A stretch of DNA of 56,296 nucleotides from Rhodopirellula europaea 6C. GTDB lineage: Bacteria > Planctomycetota > Planctomycetia > Pirellulales > Pirellulaceae. The translations under genes were made by a program, and so were the position numbers. The stretch covers positions 1-56,296 of the forward strand of contig NZ_ANMO01000030.1 of NCBI RefSeq assembly GCF_000338295.1. The letters run 5' to 3'. Under the pieces are notes generated by a model. It worked only from the letters and a program-made list of their open reading frames with translations, was not told where the DNA came from and did no database searches. Position 1 is the stretch's first letter. Each line of letters begins with the position of its first letter. Shown piece after piece: positions 39,013 through 49,500 of the stretch.

Positions 39013-39583
39013 ATTTCCAACACAGAAACCAATGTTCCCGCCGAGTCGCTCCAGAAAGACTGAGCCGACATCACTCGCGAGAAATTGCATGACGCTCAGA
39101 TCGCACTTCCCAGACCAAAGCAGGACGGCTAATTCAAAACCGCTCAGCAAACGCGGATCCCGAGCCGTCTTTCACTCATATGGACCACGCAATCCAAACT
39201 TTTTCTAGGGTGCAATGGAAAGGAGGCCGTTGATTTGGCCTCCCTATCGGAAAGATCCTTGCCACACGCTGGAAAGTTTGTTTCCACTCGGTCCGACGCT
39301 CAATTGACATGCTTCGTTCTCAAGTCGTTTTCCGATTAAAATGTTGAGATGGAATGATGTGAATTCGCACCTCTGACCGGCGCACCCGATCTCGGTGGAC
39401 TGAGATGGCTGGTCTCAGTGGTTGTGATGTTTGGCTCGGTACATCGCTTGCGACGCAACCCGCCACGGATTCGCACAGACCAACTCCCACCTCAGGACAA
39501 ATCGGCGAAACGCTCGATTCACTCCTACAACCGAGCTCGCTCGGCCCACCTTCGGTGCCCTCCACCTCATTGCTGAGTCTCCC
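39013..39583. other. Divergent intergenic region
   Basis: Promoter region of the beta-propeller/MFS operon (minus) and the M14 peptidase (plus). A 7-bp hairpin GGAGGCC (39222-39228) with GGCCTCC (39237-39243) lies roughly in the middle and could be an operator or short repeat. No gene is supported in the gap. Confidence 0.45.
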
Positions 39584-40804
39584 GTGCGTCTAACAACCTT
39601 CTTTCTTTGCGCCGCGTGTCTGCTCATCGGCCGTTCTCCGCTTTTGTATGCGGATCCGGCACCAGAACCTTCGCCTGCGGTGAGGTTCCAATCGCAGGAC
39701 AAAGTCGTCAGCTTCGAAACGGATTTCGCGGGCGGCAAGATTGACCAATTGGTGGAACTCGGTGGCGATGACTTTGAGATTTTGATTCGCCCTGAAAAAG
39801 AACCGATCAACGACAGCGCGTGGTACGCCTTCCGGGTTCACTCAACCAACCCACGACATATCAACGTGCGGCTTCGCTACGAAGGCGGCTCACATCGCTA
39901 TGAACCCAAGATCAGTCACAATCGCATCGAGTGGCAATCGGCCGAACACCTGATCGTCGCTCGTCATCCCGGTGGCCAAGAAGTCAGGTTGCGTTTGCCG
40001 GTCAACAACCAAGTCCTGTGGGTCGCCGGACAAGAACTGGTTGGCAACAAAGACATCGCGGGTTGGGTCGACACGCTGGCTCAATTTCCATTCGTCGAGT
40101 CGTCGCTCGCGGGTCGATCCGTGCAAGACCGTCCGATTCATCGGCTCGCGATCGGCAACCCCGACAGCAAAGAGGTCATCTACGCACTTTCGCGACAGCA
40201 TCCGCCGGAAGTCACTGGCACCATTGGAATGATGCACTTCATCGAGGCGTTGTGCAGTGACACCGAACTGGCCAAACGCTATCGAGCGGAGTTCCTGACC
40301 GTCGGCATTCCGATTGCCAATCCCGATGGCGTGGCCAGGGGTTACTGGCGATCCAATGCCAACGGGGTCGACCTCAACCGAGACTGGCTGACATTCCAAG
40401 AACCTGAAACACGATCCATCCGCGACGACTTGGTTCGCCTTCGCGGGGAACAAGAAAAACGGTTGTGGTTGTTTCTAGATTTTCATAGCACCTACAACGA
40501 AGTCTTCTACACCGTTCCGAAACAGACCAAACTGTTCCCCGAGGGCTTCACCGCAGAATGGCTGAAATCGCTGAATGGGCGGATGGGTGACTCGACCATG
40601 TTGCGAGACGACGGGCACAACGCTCATCGCAGCACCAGCAAAGCTTGGGTGGCGAGAGAGCTTGGCATTCACGCGGTGACTTATGAATTCGGAGACGAAA
40701 CCGACCGAGAACGCATTCGAAGAATCGCCATCGGATCCGCGGAGGAAATGATGAAAATCCTTCTCGCTCGCAAAGCCAACCTTTCACCAACCGTTTCTCG
40801 CTAG
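39584..40804 (+). CDS. Exported M14-family zinc carboxypeptidase
   Basis: 406 aa from the GTG at 39584, chosen because RLTTFFLCAACLLIG then forms a signal peptide; the frame extends back to 39431. After an N-terminal beta domain like that of cytosolic-type carboxypeptidases, the peptidase domain shows zinc ligands in SRQHPPE (HxxE) and DFHST, the substrate region NPDGVARGYWRSNANGVDLNRDW, and a C-terminal VTYEFGDET that probably holds the catalytic Glu. It likely removes C-terminal residues from peptides or cell-wall-derived peptides outside the cytoplasm. Confidence 0.85.
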   Translation: MRLTTFFLCAACLLIGRSPLLYADPAPEPSPAVRFQSQDKVVSFETDFAGGKIDQLVELGGDDFEILIRPEKEPINDSAWYAFRVHSTNPRHINVRLRYEGGSHRYEPKISHNRIEWQSAEHLIVARHPGGQEVRLRLPVNNQVLWVAGQELVGNKDIAGWVDTLAQFPFVESSLAGRSVQDRPIHRLAIGNPDSKEVIYALSRQHPPEVTGTIGMMHFIEALCSDTELAKRYRAEFLTVGIPIANPDGVARGYWRSNANGVDLNRDWLTFQEPETRSIRDDLVRLRGEQEKRLWLFLDFHSTYNEVFYTVPKQTKLFPEGFTAEWLKSLNGRMGDSTMLRDDGHNAHRSTSKAWVARELGIHAVTYEFGDETDRERIRRIAIGSAEEMMKILLARKANLSPTVSR

Positions 40805-41249
40805 ACGGCGATAGCAGAACCTCTGAAGTCGTCATCTCACTGGATGCGTTCTGCCCAAGGCCAAGACAGTTTTAATGAATGAAAAGCCTCGATCATTCCA
40901 AGCTTCAAGAAATCAATGCATGTCAGAACAACTGTGTTTCTTGGATCGTTCCGTGGCCTCGATTAGTGTGCAATTAGCGAAGAATAGTGTTCCCCAAAAA
41001 CAGGCTGCGCCAAACACTAATCTCCTCTCATACGACACTAATCCGATCAGCGGTGCTCGAGGATCTCTCCGCTAATCCGACGCTGCGACGGCGAAGCCAT
41101 TCACGACAAAGATCGACCGAACGTTCCTCAGCAGGGCAACCTCTTCTTTCATGAAATCTTGTCGAAGAATGTTTGCATGCCGCGCCATCAAAGGCTTACC
41201 TTTGGCCCTCCGTTCAACACAGCCATGTTTCTCGACAGACGCTTCCACC
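40805..41249. other. Intergenic region, about 445 bp
   Basis: Between the peptidase and the propeller-like gene, both plus. It should contain the latter's promoter. No repeats, RNA or ORF that can be supported. Confidence 0.35.
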
Positions 41250-42092
41250 ATGCCTTGCAATCAATTGAATCACCAATCCAGATTCTTCGCCAGCTTGCTC
41301 GTTCTGTCGAGCCTCATCCTTGCGAGCTCACTGGTCGCACAAGACGCGGATTCCTCAGGCAACCAATCCGCTTTCACTGCGGAACCATTTCAAGTGACAT
41401 GCGAAGGAACCTACCCTCACCATCTGCAAGGCGTTTGCAGCGACGAAGCGTCGATCTACTGGTCGTTCACAACCACGCTGGTCAAAACGGACCTCGACGG
41501 AAAAGTACTCAAGAAGATCCCCGTCGCGAACCATCACGGCGATCTGTGCTTCCGCGACGGCAAGATCTATGTCGCAGTCAATCTCGGTAAATTCAACGAT
41601 CCCGCAGGCAACGCAGACTCATGGGTCTATGTCTACGATGCAGAATCACTCAAAGAGATTGCTCGGCACGAAACGCAAGAAGTCTTTCACGGGGCAGGGG
41701 GCATCGGACACCGAGACGGCCACTTCTACGTCGTCGGTGGATTGCCCGATTCAGTCGAGGAAAACTATGTGTACGAATACGATAACGAGTTCCAATTCGT
41801 AAAAAAGCACGTCGTGGCGAGCGGACACACTCACCTGGGAATCCAATCCGCAACCTTTGCCCACAATCGCTGGTGGTTTGGATGCTATGGATCGCCGGCC
41901 GTCACTCTTGTGACCGACGCCGACTTTCAGATGAAAGGACGACACGAGCTCAACTGTTCGCTCGGCATTGAGGGACTCGCGGACGGACGATTGCTCGTCG
42001 CCAGCGGCCGCTGCGACAAAGAAAACGGTTGCAGCGGCAAGATCCTTTCGGCACAACCGAGTGCAACAGAAGGCTTTCAGGTCCAAGAGTGA
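41250..42092 (+). CDS. Exported beta-propeller-like protein
   Basis: 280 aa from the ATG at 41250, which gives a signal peptide (RFFASLLVLSSLILASSLVA); the frame begins at 41151 without one. Repeated blade-like segments are visible (LQGVCSDEASIYWSFTTTLV; GDLCFRDGKIYVAVNLG; GGIGHRDGHFYVVGGLP; LGIEGLADGRLLVASGRC), consistent with a six-bladed propeller, possibly binding a sugar or serving as a lactonase relative, but no catalytic set is seen. It precedes the Gfo/Idh/MocA gene by ~120 bp in the same direction, suggesting a linked role in carbohydrate use. Confidence 0.7.
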   Translation: MPCNQLNHQSRFFASLLVLSSLILASSLVAQDADSSGNQSAFTAEPFQVTCEGTYPHHLQGVCSDEASIYWSFTTTLVKTDLDGKVLKKIPVANHHGDLCFRDGKIYVAVNLGKFNDPAGNADSWVYVYDAESLKEIARHETQEVFHGAGGIGHRDGHFYVVGGLPDSVEENYVYEYDNEFQFVKKHVVASGHTHLGIQSATFAHNRWWFGCYGSPAVTLVTDADFQMKGRHELNCSLGIEGLADGRLLVASGRCDKENGCSGKILSAQPSATEGFQVQE

Positions 42093-42211
42093 CCCAAGAA
42101 AAGGATTCTTCAAAAGCGGGTTCAATCAGCGGAGCACTTGCCCCTTGCCATTGCTCGCTGCATTAGGATCGTTGCTTTCCGCTCGTCACTCACTGAATGC
42201 CCAGGTGAACG

Positions 42212-43576
42212 ATGTCCAACAAGCAACTTCCGAATCGACGTGACATTTTGGTAGGCGGCACCGCGTTGGCTGCGGCCGGCCTCGGCAACGTATCACCTGC
42301 TCAAGGTCCGGCCCGATCTTCCGCCAACGATCGCCTGAAGATCGCCGCCATCGGCGTTGGCGGACGAGGCGGTGCCAACCTGCGAACGATGGAGCAAACG
42401 GGATTGGTCGATGTTGTTGCCGTCTGCGACGTTGACACGCGATTCACCGATCAAGCCATCCTGCGACATCCGAAGGCCAGGGCTTTTCGAGATTTCCGCA
42501 AATTATACGACGTTGTAGGCAATGACATTGACGGTGTCGTTGTCAGCACCACCGAACACACGCACGCGTTTGCGACGATGCCAGCGTTGCAACTTGGCAA
42601 GCACGTCTACTGCGAAAAGCCTTTGGCGTACAACATCGACGAAACGCGAAAGATTGCCGAAGCGGCGGAGCGAGCCGGCGTCGTCACCCAAATGGGAACT
42701 CAGATACACGCTGGCAACAATTACCATCGCGTCGTGGAATTGATCCAAAGCGGCGCGATCGGCGAAGTCAGCGAAGCTCACGTGTGGGTGAACCGAGCCT
42801 GGGGCTTGCAGTCCGAAGCCGCCGCCAAGAAACAACGCGATCTCCTTCACGTGGATTCGCGTCCAACTGACGCCATGACACCACCAGATCATGTCGACTG
42901 GGATTTGTGGTTAGGGCCCGCCCCGGTCCGTCCTTACCATTCTGTCTACTTCCCCGGACCACGCTGGTATCGCTGGTGGGATTTCGCAGGCGGAACAATG
43001 TCGGATCTCGGCAGCCACTGGAACGACCTTCCGTTCTGGGCGCTGGAACTCGACGCACCGACCACGGTGGAGGCGTTCGGCCTTCCGGTTCACCCCGAGA
43101 TCGCACCGGCATCCATGTCGGCAAAGTACGAGTACCCTCAACGCGGAGATCGCGGTCCGGTGACGGTCTCCTGGTACCAAGGAACGCACAAACCTGAAAT
43201 CTGGCAGCGTGGTGAGATTCCACGCTGGGACAGCGGCGTCTTGTTCATTGGCAACAAAGGTATGTTGCTATCCGACTATGGAAAACACGTGCTTCTGCCC
43301 GAGGATTCCTTTGTCGACTTTGAACCACCGGCCCCCTTCGTGCCCGAATCACCCGGACACCACGAACAATGGGTTCGAGCGTGTTTGGGCGAAGCAGAAA
43401 CAGCCAGCCCGTTCAGCTATGCCGGACCGTCGACCGAAGCCAACCATCTCGGCAATGTTGCCTACCGAGTCGGCAAGAAGATCACCTGGGATCGGGACAA
43501 GATGGAATGCGTGGGATGCCCCGAAGCAGCCCCCTTCATCGCTCGGGAACCACGCGAAGGCTGGTCGCTAAGCTAA
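42212..43576 (+). CDS. Tat-exported Gfo/Idh/MocA-family oxidoreductase
   Basis: 454 aa. A twin-arginine signal ([18 protein letters not shown]) indicates export with bound cofactor. The Rossmann fold carries [12 protein letters not shown] and VVAVCDVD; the family signature [11 protein letters not shown] follows, then the substrate-binding domain ([19 protein letters not shown]). Such exported planctomycete members are thought to oxidise or deglycosylate sugars outside the cytoplasm using NAD(P), but substrates are unknown. The gene ends 16 bp before the hairpin repeat that separates it from the convergent gene. Confidence 0.92.
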   Translation: MSNKQLPNRRDILVGGTALAAAGLGNVSPAQGPARSSANDRLKIAAIGVGGRGGANLRTMEQTGLVDVVAVCDVDTRFTDQAILRHPKARAFRDFRKLYDVVGNDIDGVVVSTTEHTHAFATMPALQLGKHVYCEKPLAYNIDETRKIAEAAERAGVVTQMGTQIHAGNNYHRVVELIQSGAIGEVSEAHVWVNRAWGLQSEAAAKKQRDLLHVDSRPTDAMTPPDHVDWDLWLGPAPVRPYHSVYFPGPRWYRWWDFAGGTMSDLGSHWNDLPFWALELDAPTTVEAFGLPVHPEIAPASMSAKYEYPQRGDRGPVTVSWYQGTHKPEIWQRGEIPRWDSGVLFIGNKGMLLSDYGKHVLLPEDSFVDFEPPAPFVPESPGHHEQWVRACLGEAETASPFSYAGPSTEANHLGNVAYRVGKKITWDRDKMECVGCPEAAPFIAREPREGWSLS

Positions 43577-43591
43577 AACAGAAAGTGTGGC

Positions 43592-43638
43592 ATAGGCTTC
43601 CAGCCTGTGATTGCGCGGAACACAGGCTGGAAGCCTAT
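43592..43638. repeat. Perfect 18-bp inverted repeat between convergent genes
   Basis: ATAGGCTTCCAGCCTGTG (43592-43609) and its exact reverse complement (43621-43638) enclose an 11-nt loop. It lies between the ends of the Gfo/Idh/MocA gene and the oppositely oriented HEFAH gene, so it can act as a bidirectional transcript end. A related arm is found at 26718-26740, so this is also a dispersed repeat family. Confidence 0.8.
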
Positions 43639-43658
43639 ACCATTAATCGTGAGCCTAT

Positions 43659-44039
43659 TCACGCGGGTCGTTCAAAACCCCAGGACTCAGCCAGAGCATC
43701 CGCGGCTTGTTCAATATCAGTGATTTCGCCCCAGCCGCCATTTCGCAGAAACGCATGGGCAAACTCGTGAGCGATCACGTAGTGCGCGAACGCTTCGCTC
43801 GCGTCAGCCAATTTGCTCCGCAGAATCACACAGCGACTGCCGTTTCCATCGATTCCGGGGGCGGGCATCAAAAACGACCAGCCCACACCGGGAACGTAAT
43901 TGTCAATTTCAACTCGAAAACGTTCATCGCTCAAAAAGTCCGCCTGCACGTCCTCCGGCAACTGCTTCAAGACAGTCAACACCCTTTGCTGCAAGACAGG
44001 GAACTCCGCAAACGGTGCGGTGTATTCGGTGAACGACAT
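43659..44039 (-). CDS. Small HExxH putative metalloprotein
   Basis: 126 aa with the zinc-peptidase-like motif HEFAH (in YVIAHEFAHAFLRNGGWGE), followed by an acidic helical end (DIEQAADALAESWGF) that could supply the third ligand (Glu). No signal peptide. The size suggests a minimal zincin-type domain such as those in toxin-linked or plasmid-type ImmA-like proteins, but no specific family was recognised. It is alone on the minus strand with a hairpin repeat at its 3' end. Confidence 0.65.
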   Translation of the reverse strand: MSFTEYTAPFAEFPVLQQRVLTVLKQLPEDVQADFLSDERFRVEIDNYVPGVGWSFLMPAPGIDGNGSRCVILRSKLADASEAFAHYVIAHEFAHAFLRNGGWGEITDIEQAADALAESWGFERPA

Positions 44040-44287
44040 GGCGAACGATTGGATGATAAACGGGGATGACGCGAAGGGGCGGAAGATGTTCCGGTGACGA
44101 CCAGTCCACTCTTCGGCTCCTCATCGAGAGTCAAAATCAGCGTGGTTCGAGTTTAAAGCACGCGAATCAATGACGCCTCCCCGATTCGACCGTGCACCGC
44201 GAATCTTGCAGCCTTGCTCCGGTTTCGCCCGAAAGCGTATTTGTCAACAAAGGTCTCTCTCATTCCGCCGAAGCAAGGACGCTCGCG

Positions 44288-44935
44288 ATGACTGAATTCT
44301 ATCGACGATTGCTGCTGTGTCTGTGCGTCGCCTCTTTCGCTGGAATCCTACCGCCCGAAGCAAATGCGGCACCAACCGAGCAGAACCTATCCGCGACACA
44401 ACAACTTGTTCCCGCGTCAAATGTCCCCAACTTGCGAGACGTCGGGCAACCCGAAGCGGTCTTTTCGCCAAATGCAGCTTCGCGTCCTGATGCATCAAAT
44501 CCCGTCGCTCTCGTCTCCACAGAAGACGATTTGGCCGCCGAAACGTCTTCTGCGGTGCTTGAGAACAAACAAGAAGAAGTTGCCGCCGAGCTTCGCGTCG
44601 CGATGCTGCAAGAGAAGCAAGAGGCGGAGTCGGCTGGAAACGACAACGACCAACCCAGCGCTGATTCCAGTCGGGTCGACCTACTCAAGCAGATCGATGT
44701 CGTCATCGCACAACAACAGTCGGCAACCTCGTCGAACGAAGATCACGATGCACAAGTCGCCTCGCTCAAGCAACTTCTGACTCGGCTCGCAGACGGAAAA
44801 ATCGAGGACAAGACACCGCCGTACTCGATCGTGTTCCAAGACGGACTCAAAGAATCCGTCCGCAATGCGAACAACGGTCGAGAAGAACGAATTGCCCTGG
44901 ACAAACACGGTCAACTCGATCGCCCCCACTACTGA
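44288..44935 (+). CDS. Exported hypothetical protein, intact copy
   Basis: 215 aa from the ATG at 44288, giving a signal peptide (RRLLLCLCVASFAGILPPEANA); an upstream start at 44192 adds 32 unlikely residues. The mature part is polar, rich in Glu, Gln, Ser and Ala, with a coiled-coil-like stretch (AAELRVAMLQEKQEAESAG) and IDVVIAQQQSATSSNEDHD. No family recognised. Two segments recur in diverged form at 45980-46215, downstream on the same strand, so the gene has probably been duplicated. Confidence 0.65.
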   Translation: MTEFYRRLLLCLCVASFAGILPPEANAAPTEQNLSATQQLVPASNVPNLRDVGQPEAVFSPNAASRPDASNPVALVSTEDDLAAETSSAVLENKQEEVAAELRVAMLQEKQEAESAGNDNDQPSADSSRVDLLKQIDVVIAQQQSATSSNEDHDAQVASLKQLLTRLADGKIEDKTPPYSIVFQDGLKESVRNANNGREERIALDKHGQLDRPHY

Positions 44936-45104
44936 CATCAGGATACCGAGCGTCCCAGCGTTCTGTCGCTGACGAGCACCGTTCCAATGCCGCACAAAGC
45001 CAACATACCTTCCAAAACCAACTGTGCGACCGGCCCACGATTCCTGAGAACCTCGATTGCGGGATACCATTACGGCGGAGAAATCATCTCATCGTTGGTT
45101 CAAT

Positions 45105-45149
45105 CCGGTGACTGCACCGGGGACAGATTCGAGTTGTGGGCCCCAACTC
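45105..45149. repeat. Two adjacent short hairpins
   Basis: CCGGTG-ACTG-CACCGG (45105-45120) is a perfect hairpin with a 4-nt loop; GAGTTGTGGG (45131-45140) pairs with CCCCAACTC (45141-45149) with one bulge. They lie in the 295-bp gap between the exported protein and the convergent YdeI-like gene, and could be a transcript end or a repeat remnant. Confidence 0.5.
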
Positions 45150-45230
45150 ACGCTCACAAGCGGGGCAGCGTATCGCGGCAGTCCTCGCCCCAAAGCTTTC
45201 CCACGTCTCCTTTGTCCTCCTAGTCCGACA

Positions 45231-45803
45231 TCATGGCTTTTCTTTCCGAACCAGCATCCCCATGAACTTTTCGAACCGCCTTTGCCTGGTTTCGGCTTTC
45301 TTTGCACTCATCAATCCATGTGCGATGACATAGCGACTGGATTGATTGAGCGTCTCGAAGAACCGCTTCGCTTCCGAGTTGCTTTCTAACGCATCGAGGA
45401 AGTCCACTGGCACTTTCATCTCACTCGCTTTGTAAGCGTTCTCCCATCGACCGTCCTCTTTGGCGGAGTGCACATGCTTAAGCCCTGATTCCTGCATCCG
45501 GCCATCAAGAATCAACCGCTCAGCGTGCTCTCTGTTTCTCTTTGACCAGCTGCTTCGCGGCTTTCTCGGCGTCACTCGCTGGAGATACGCCTGGTCATCG
45601 ATCGACTTTTTGATCCCGTCGATCCAGCCCCAGCACAGTACTTCCACGACGATCTCGTCCCATGTCACACTGGGGACCCCTGTCTGCTTCTTAAACACCT
45701 TCACCCACACTTCGCTTTCGCAGGCATGATTGACTGCGAGCCATTCTCCGAGTTCGGTCGGCGTCGAGAACGACATGATTCGTGCGGGATCTGGCTCAGG
45801 CAT
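45231..45803 (-). CDS. YdeI/OmdA-family protein
   Basis: 190 aa from the ATG at 45803 (alternatives 45827 and 45776). Matches the YdeI/OmpD-associated family, named for bacteriocin protection in Salmonella but of unclear molecular role: ELGEWLAVNHACESEVWVKVFKK, TGVPSVTWDEIVVEVLCWGWIDG, RVTPRKPRSSWSKRNREHAERL and GRMQESGL are the family landmarks. No signal peptide. It lies in an accessory-looking region between an exported gene and its decayed duplicate, so horizontal acquisition is possible. Confidence 0.85.
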   Translation of the reverse strand: MPEPDPARIMSFSTPTELGEWLAVNHACESEVWVKVFKKQTGVPSVTWDEIVVEVLCWGWIDGIKKSIDDQAYLQRVTPRKPRSSWSKRNREHAERLILDGRMQESGLKHVHSAKEDGRWENAYKASEMKVPVDFLDALESNSEAKRFFETLNQSSRYVIAHGLMSAKKAETRQRRFEKFMGMLVRKEKP

Positions 45804-45870
45804 GAAACAAGTTTCGCTGCAACACAACAGCTATCAATGGGTTACCGGCACTTAAAAAAACAACCTGGCA

Positions 45871-46350
45871 ATGGCATCCGATAAAGCCGTTATCGTCACC
45901 CAGTCGGCGGAGCAGTCAAACTTACAGAAACTTCGAAGTCTGATGGCTCATCGGATCGAATGGAATCTCGATCCGCAGAATACAATGGTTCATCAACCGC
46001 CACTCTTGGCTGCGGAAGATGATTCGGCCGCAGAAACGTCGGCGGAAGCGCTCGAGCACAAGCGGGAGAAGTCGGGTATTACTACGAGAAAAACAGAAGG
46101 CGGCGTCAGCGTTAGACCGCACCGCCCTCCCTGCATGAACTCTATGGCGGGTTGTCAGTTTGATGTTGTCATCGCTCAGCAACACCCAGCCATCTCATCG
46201 ACTGACGATTACGACAAGCAGGCCCCCATTGACTCTGCCTACTCGGGGCTAACCGACCGAACAGCAGGGCCTTCGACTTCATTGTCGTTGCTGCTCGAAC
46301 GAGTCTTCTATCATGGGTTGTCCGCGGCCGGAGCGGCGTTGTTGCTATGA
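45871..46350 (+). pseudogene. Decayed duplicate of the exported gene at 44288
   Basis: An open frame of 159 codons with no signal peptide. Two segments resemble the intact neighbour: AAEDDSAAETSAEALEHKRE against STEDDLAAETSSAVLENKQE, and FDVVIAQQHPAISSTDDYD against IDVVIAQQQSATSSNEDHD. The DNA is also similar there (near 45985-46070 and 46155-46215), but the segment between is unrelated and the N-terminal signal is missing. This is best read as a tandem duplicate that lost its start and accumulated indels; an expressed short gene is less likely. Confidence 0.55.
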
Positions 46351-46509
46351 AACAATCGCCTCGTCGATTCAAAAGCACACCCATGTGGCTTCAGTCGCCC
46401 CCAGGGCCGACCCGACCAAACTGATTGGGGAACTGCGTTGCACAACCGGTGGTCAAACAATTGCACTGGACTCCCTCGCGCCAACGACGAGTCTAGATTC
46501 ATCCCACTA

Positions 46510-49500
46510 TCACACCAACGTCAGCTTCCAAAGGTCATCCGATTCGACCGTTCCTGGATCCCAATCCACCAATTGATTTCGCCCGTTTGCATCGAGGTAA
46601 TCACGGTAGGCAACATTGTAGAGATAGAACTCTCCATTTCCACTCTCGATAAATTGCCAATCAGTTCCGTAGGAAGATCCAAAATAGGATGTGTCGATGT
46701 CGTTGAAATCACCATCCAAATAACGGCTTGTCGCAATATTCCGAAGCTTGAACGTCCCGCTACCCGAATCAATCAACCGCCATTGGGCTGCTGTATTGTT
46801 GGATGTTGATGTCAATGCGTTGCTGCCAGAGGACGCCAAGTATGCATCAAACTCAACATTGCGCAGTTGAACGACGTTCCCGCCAACGAGAAGATCAACA
46901 GGCTCCACCGTGATACTGACAGTCGCCGATGCCAAGCCCCCGTTTCCATCTGAAACCGTATACTCGAACGAATCAAGACCACTAAAGTCGTTCAACGGGG
47001 TGTAGGCAAAACTGCCATTGGTCTGGACGACAACGCTGCCTCCAACGGGGTCGGTATTAGAAACCACAGTCAGCGCATCGAGATCTTCATCCGTATCGTT
47101 CAACAACACATTGCCGGTAATCGTTGTTCCAGAAGTCGTTGCGAAACTGTCGTCTCCGGCGATTGGTGCCGTGTTGATTGGTGGCGAGGCATACTGGAAG
47201 TAACCGTTGATGTGAAGAACCTCTCCTTGTCGATAGCCCGGCACGATCCCATCTTCTTCGAGCCATGTCCCCGTTGAATAGACATCGGGTCCCTCGGTTT
47301 CATAGGCGACTCCATCGATCTCAATTCGGTCAATTAAAAGGTTGGCATCGATCCCATTGTCCGGATCATACACATCATTGATGAAGTTGATTCGAACGTC
47401 GCTCGGGTCAATCGCCTCATCGGACACATAAGTCAAAGCCTTCAGATTCCGAGCGGAAAGATCACCGGACTCGGCTCCGTAGGCCGCCAAACTAAAAATG
47501 GCAACTTGCTCGCCGGCGATTTCGAGCGTCAGCGATTCAGCCCCCGTGGATCCAGCAGCAAAAATCTGAAGAGTTGAAAGTGTTGTCACCGCATCGTTGG
47601 CAAGTCCAGGGGTCCCATTGATTTGGTTGCTGGCAACCCAACTAGACGCCAAACCATTGTCCAGATTTGGATCAATCAGAGACAGCGTCAAACCCGAACC
47701 ATCCGGTTCACTAGGCCACGGGTCGGAATCCAAGTAGTCCACTTGATCCATCACATTTCCGTCCGCGTCGGCCAAAGTGATCAGCTCCCCGCTTCCTTTC
47801 AAACCACCTGAATACTGACCACCAATCAAAATGTCGCCAGGTGCCTGTTGCCGGAACTGAGTGAGATCATCGGTGAAGACAATTCGTTCACCAGGCAAAA
47901 GAACGGTACCAAAACCGATTGTCAGATCGATCCCATCAATCGTCCAACCGGAAAGATCGACAGACTCAGTACCCGAATTGTTAAGCAGTTCGATGAACTC
48001 CGCATCGCCATCCTGTGGATTGTAATGCAGTTCATTGATCACAATGTCATACTCACCGCTCGCTGAACCGGGCATGCGTCCCTCTCCTTCGAATGCAGCG
48101 GCACGTTGATCCAAGGCAACCACAAATTCGTTCCGCCAATAAGAATTCGAGTAAATGTCGTTGCGATTCCACTTTTCGAATTCGAGCGAAGAGTTGGTCT
48201 CCCCGATTTCTTGAATCAATTCATCAAACCTCGCAACCATCGCCACACGATTTTCTTCATTCAGATATCGGTCAGCGAGCGTTTGCACTCGTCTCCAATA
48301 CATGTCTTGGAACTCGGGAACTTCCCAAATCGAATTCATCAATTCCTGATCAACCGGTTCTGGAGTCGTAAAGGCCCCTTCGGTTTCATCCCCGGACTCG
48401 ACCCACAACCGATCCAAATCCCATTCGACGATTGACCAGAGCCCCGTCTCCGAATCGCGGAGCATGTAAAAGTTTTGCACCTCTTGGTCGTCGTGGCGAG
48501 TCAAGACTGACAACGCCATGTGGTTGATAACATTCGGGATGTCAACGTTTTTATACAAGTAAGATGTCTTGGCAGCAGAAGACGGGGAGATCAAGACCGA
48601 ATTCAGATCTGTGAGAGATTGGTAATCGCCGTCATCAGGTGACTTCTTGTCAAAACTCGGAAAGTCTCCAAACCCACCGCCACCGGCTTTGTAGAATTCA
48701 TCGTCATCGCCGATTCCGTTCGCGTCACGCCAAGCCCCATCATACAGTTCCTGGAATCGAAACACGCCGTGGAAATCGCCGTTCATCTCGGCTCTCACGA
48801 AGAACGAGCTGGCGAAGGAGTCTGTTTCCGCGTTGAAAACATCCCAAGTGATATCGGGAGTCACTACCGACCAATCACCGAAATCTGCGTTGATACCGAA
48901 TTCGTCGATTGGGTAGGAACCCTCGCTACCAACGTCGATCGCGTATCCCTTGGGTAACTCAAACTTGAGACTCTTCTTTGAAAAGAACTCACGCGAGTAG
49001 TCTCCACCCCGAACACGCACAGTTGCGTTATCGATGACTTGGCCATCGTAGTAAACGACCGCCTCAATCTTCGTATTGGTTAGTGCCAATTCGGTTGTCG
49101 TCAATTCATTGAATTCAGTATCGTCGACAAAGAACTGGAACAGTGGCAGATCGTTACCGGAGATGTCCGTCGGGGAGACGACCAGTCCGAAATAGTTGAT
49201 GGTGTCTTCAAATGGGGCGACCGCGACATCGGATTCGATTCGGTATCGAATCAGCGTTCCGGCTTCTGCGCCGGGGAGCGTTGCCTCCCAGTTGCTACCC
49301 TGCGTGTTGGCCATTTCGACCGATTGTTCTTCGCCAAACATCACCTTGTATACCAACGTCGCGGATGTCGCGTTTTCAATGTTGGCAGCGATGGAGAAAG
49401 CTTGGTTCGGCAAAACTTCGCCTGGAGTCACAACAATGTTTGTCACAGGATCAGGAGCATCTTCGCCGAAAACCGAATTTTCCGCCGCTGGAGTTGGATC

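Noticed and set aside
40875-41075. 66-codon ORF between the peptidase and propeller genes
   Set aside because: No recognisable feature, no start signal; it is probably random.
44192-44287. Upstream start for the exported gene at 44288
   Set aside because: It would add 32 residues in front of a clear signal peptide, and the ATG at 44288 explains the protein better.
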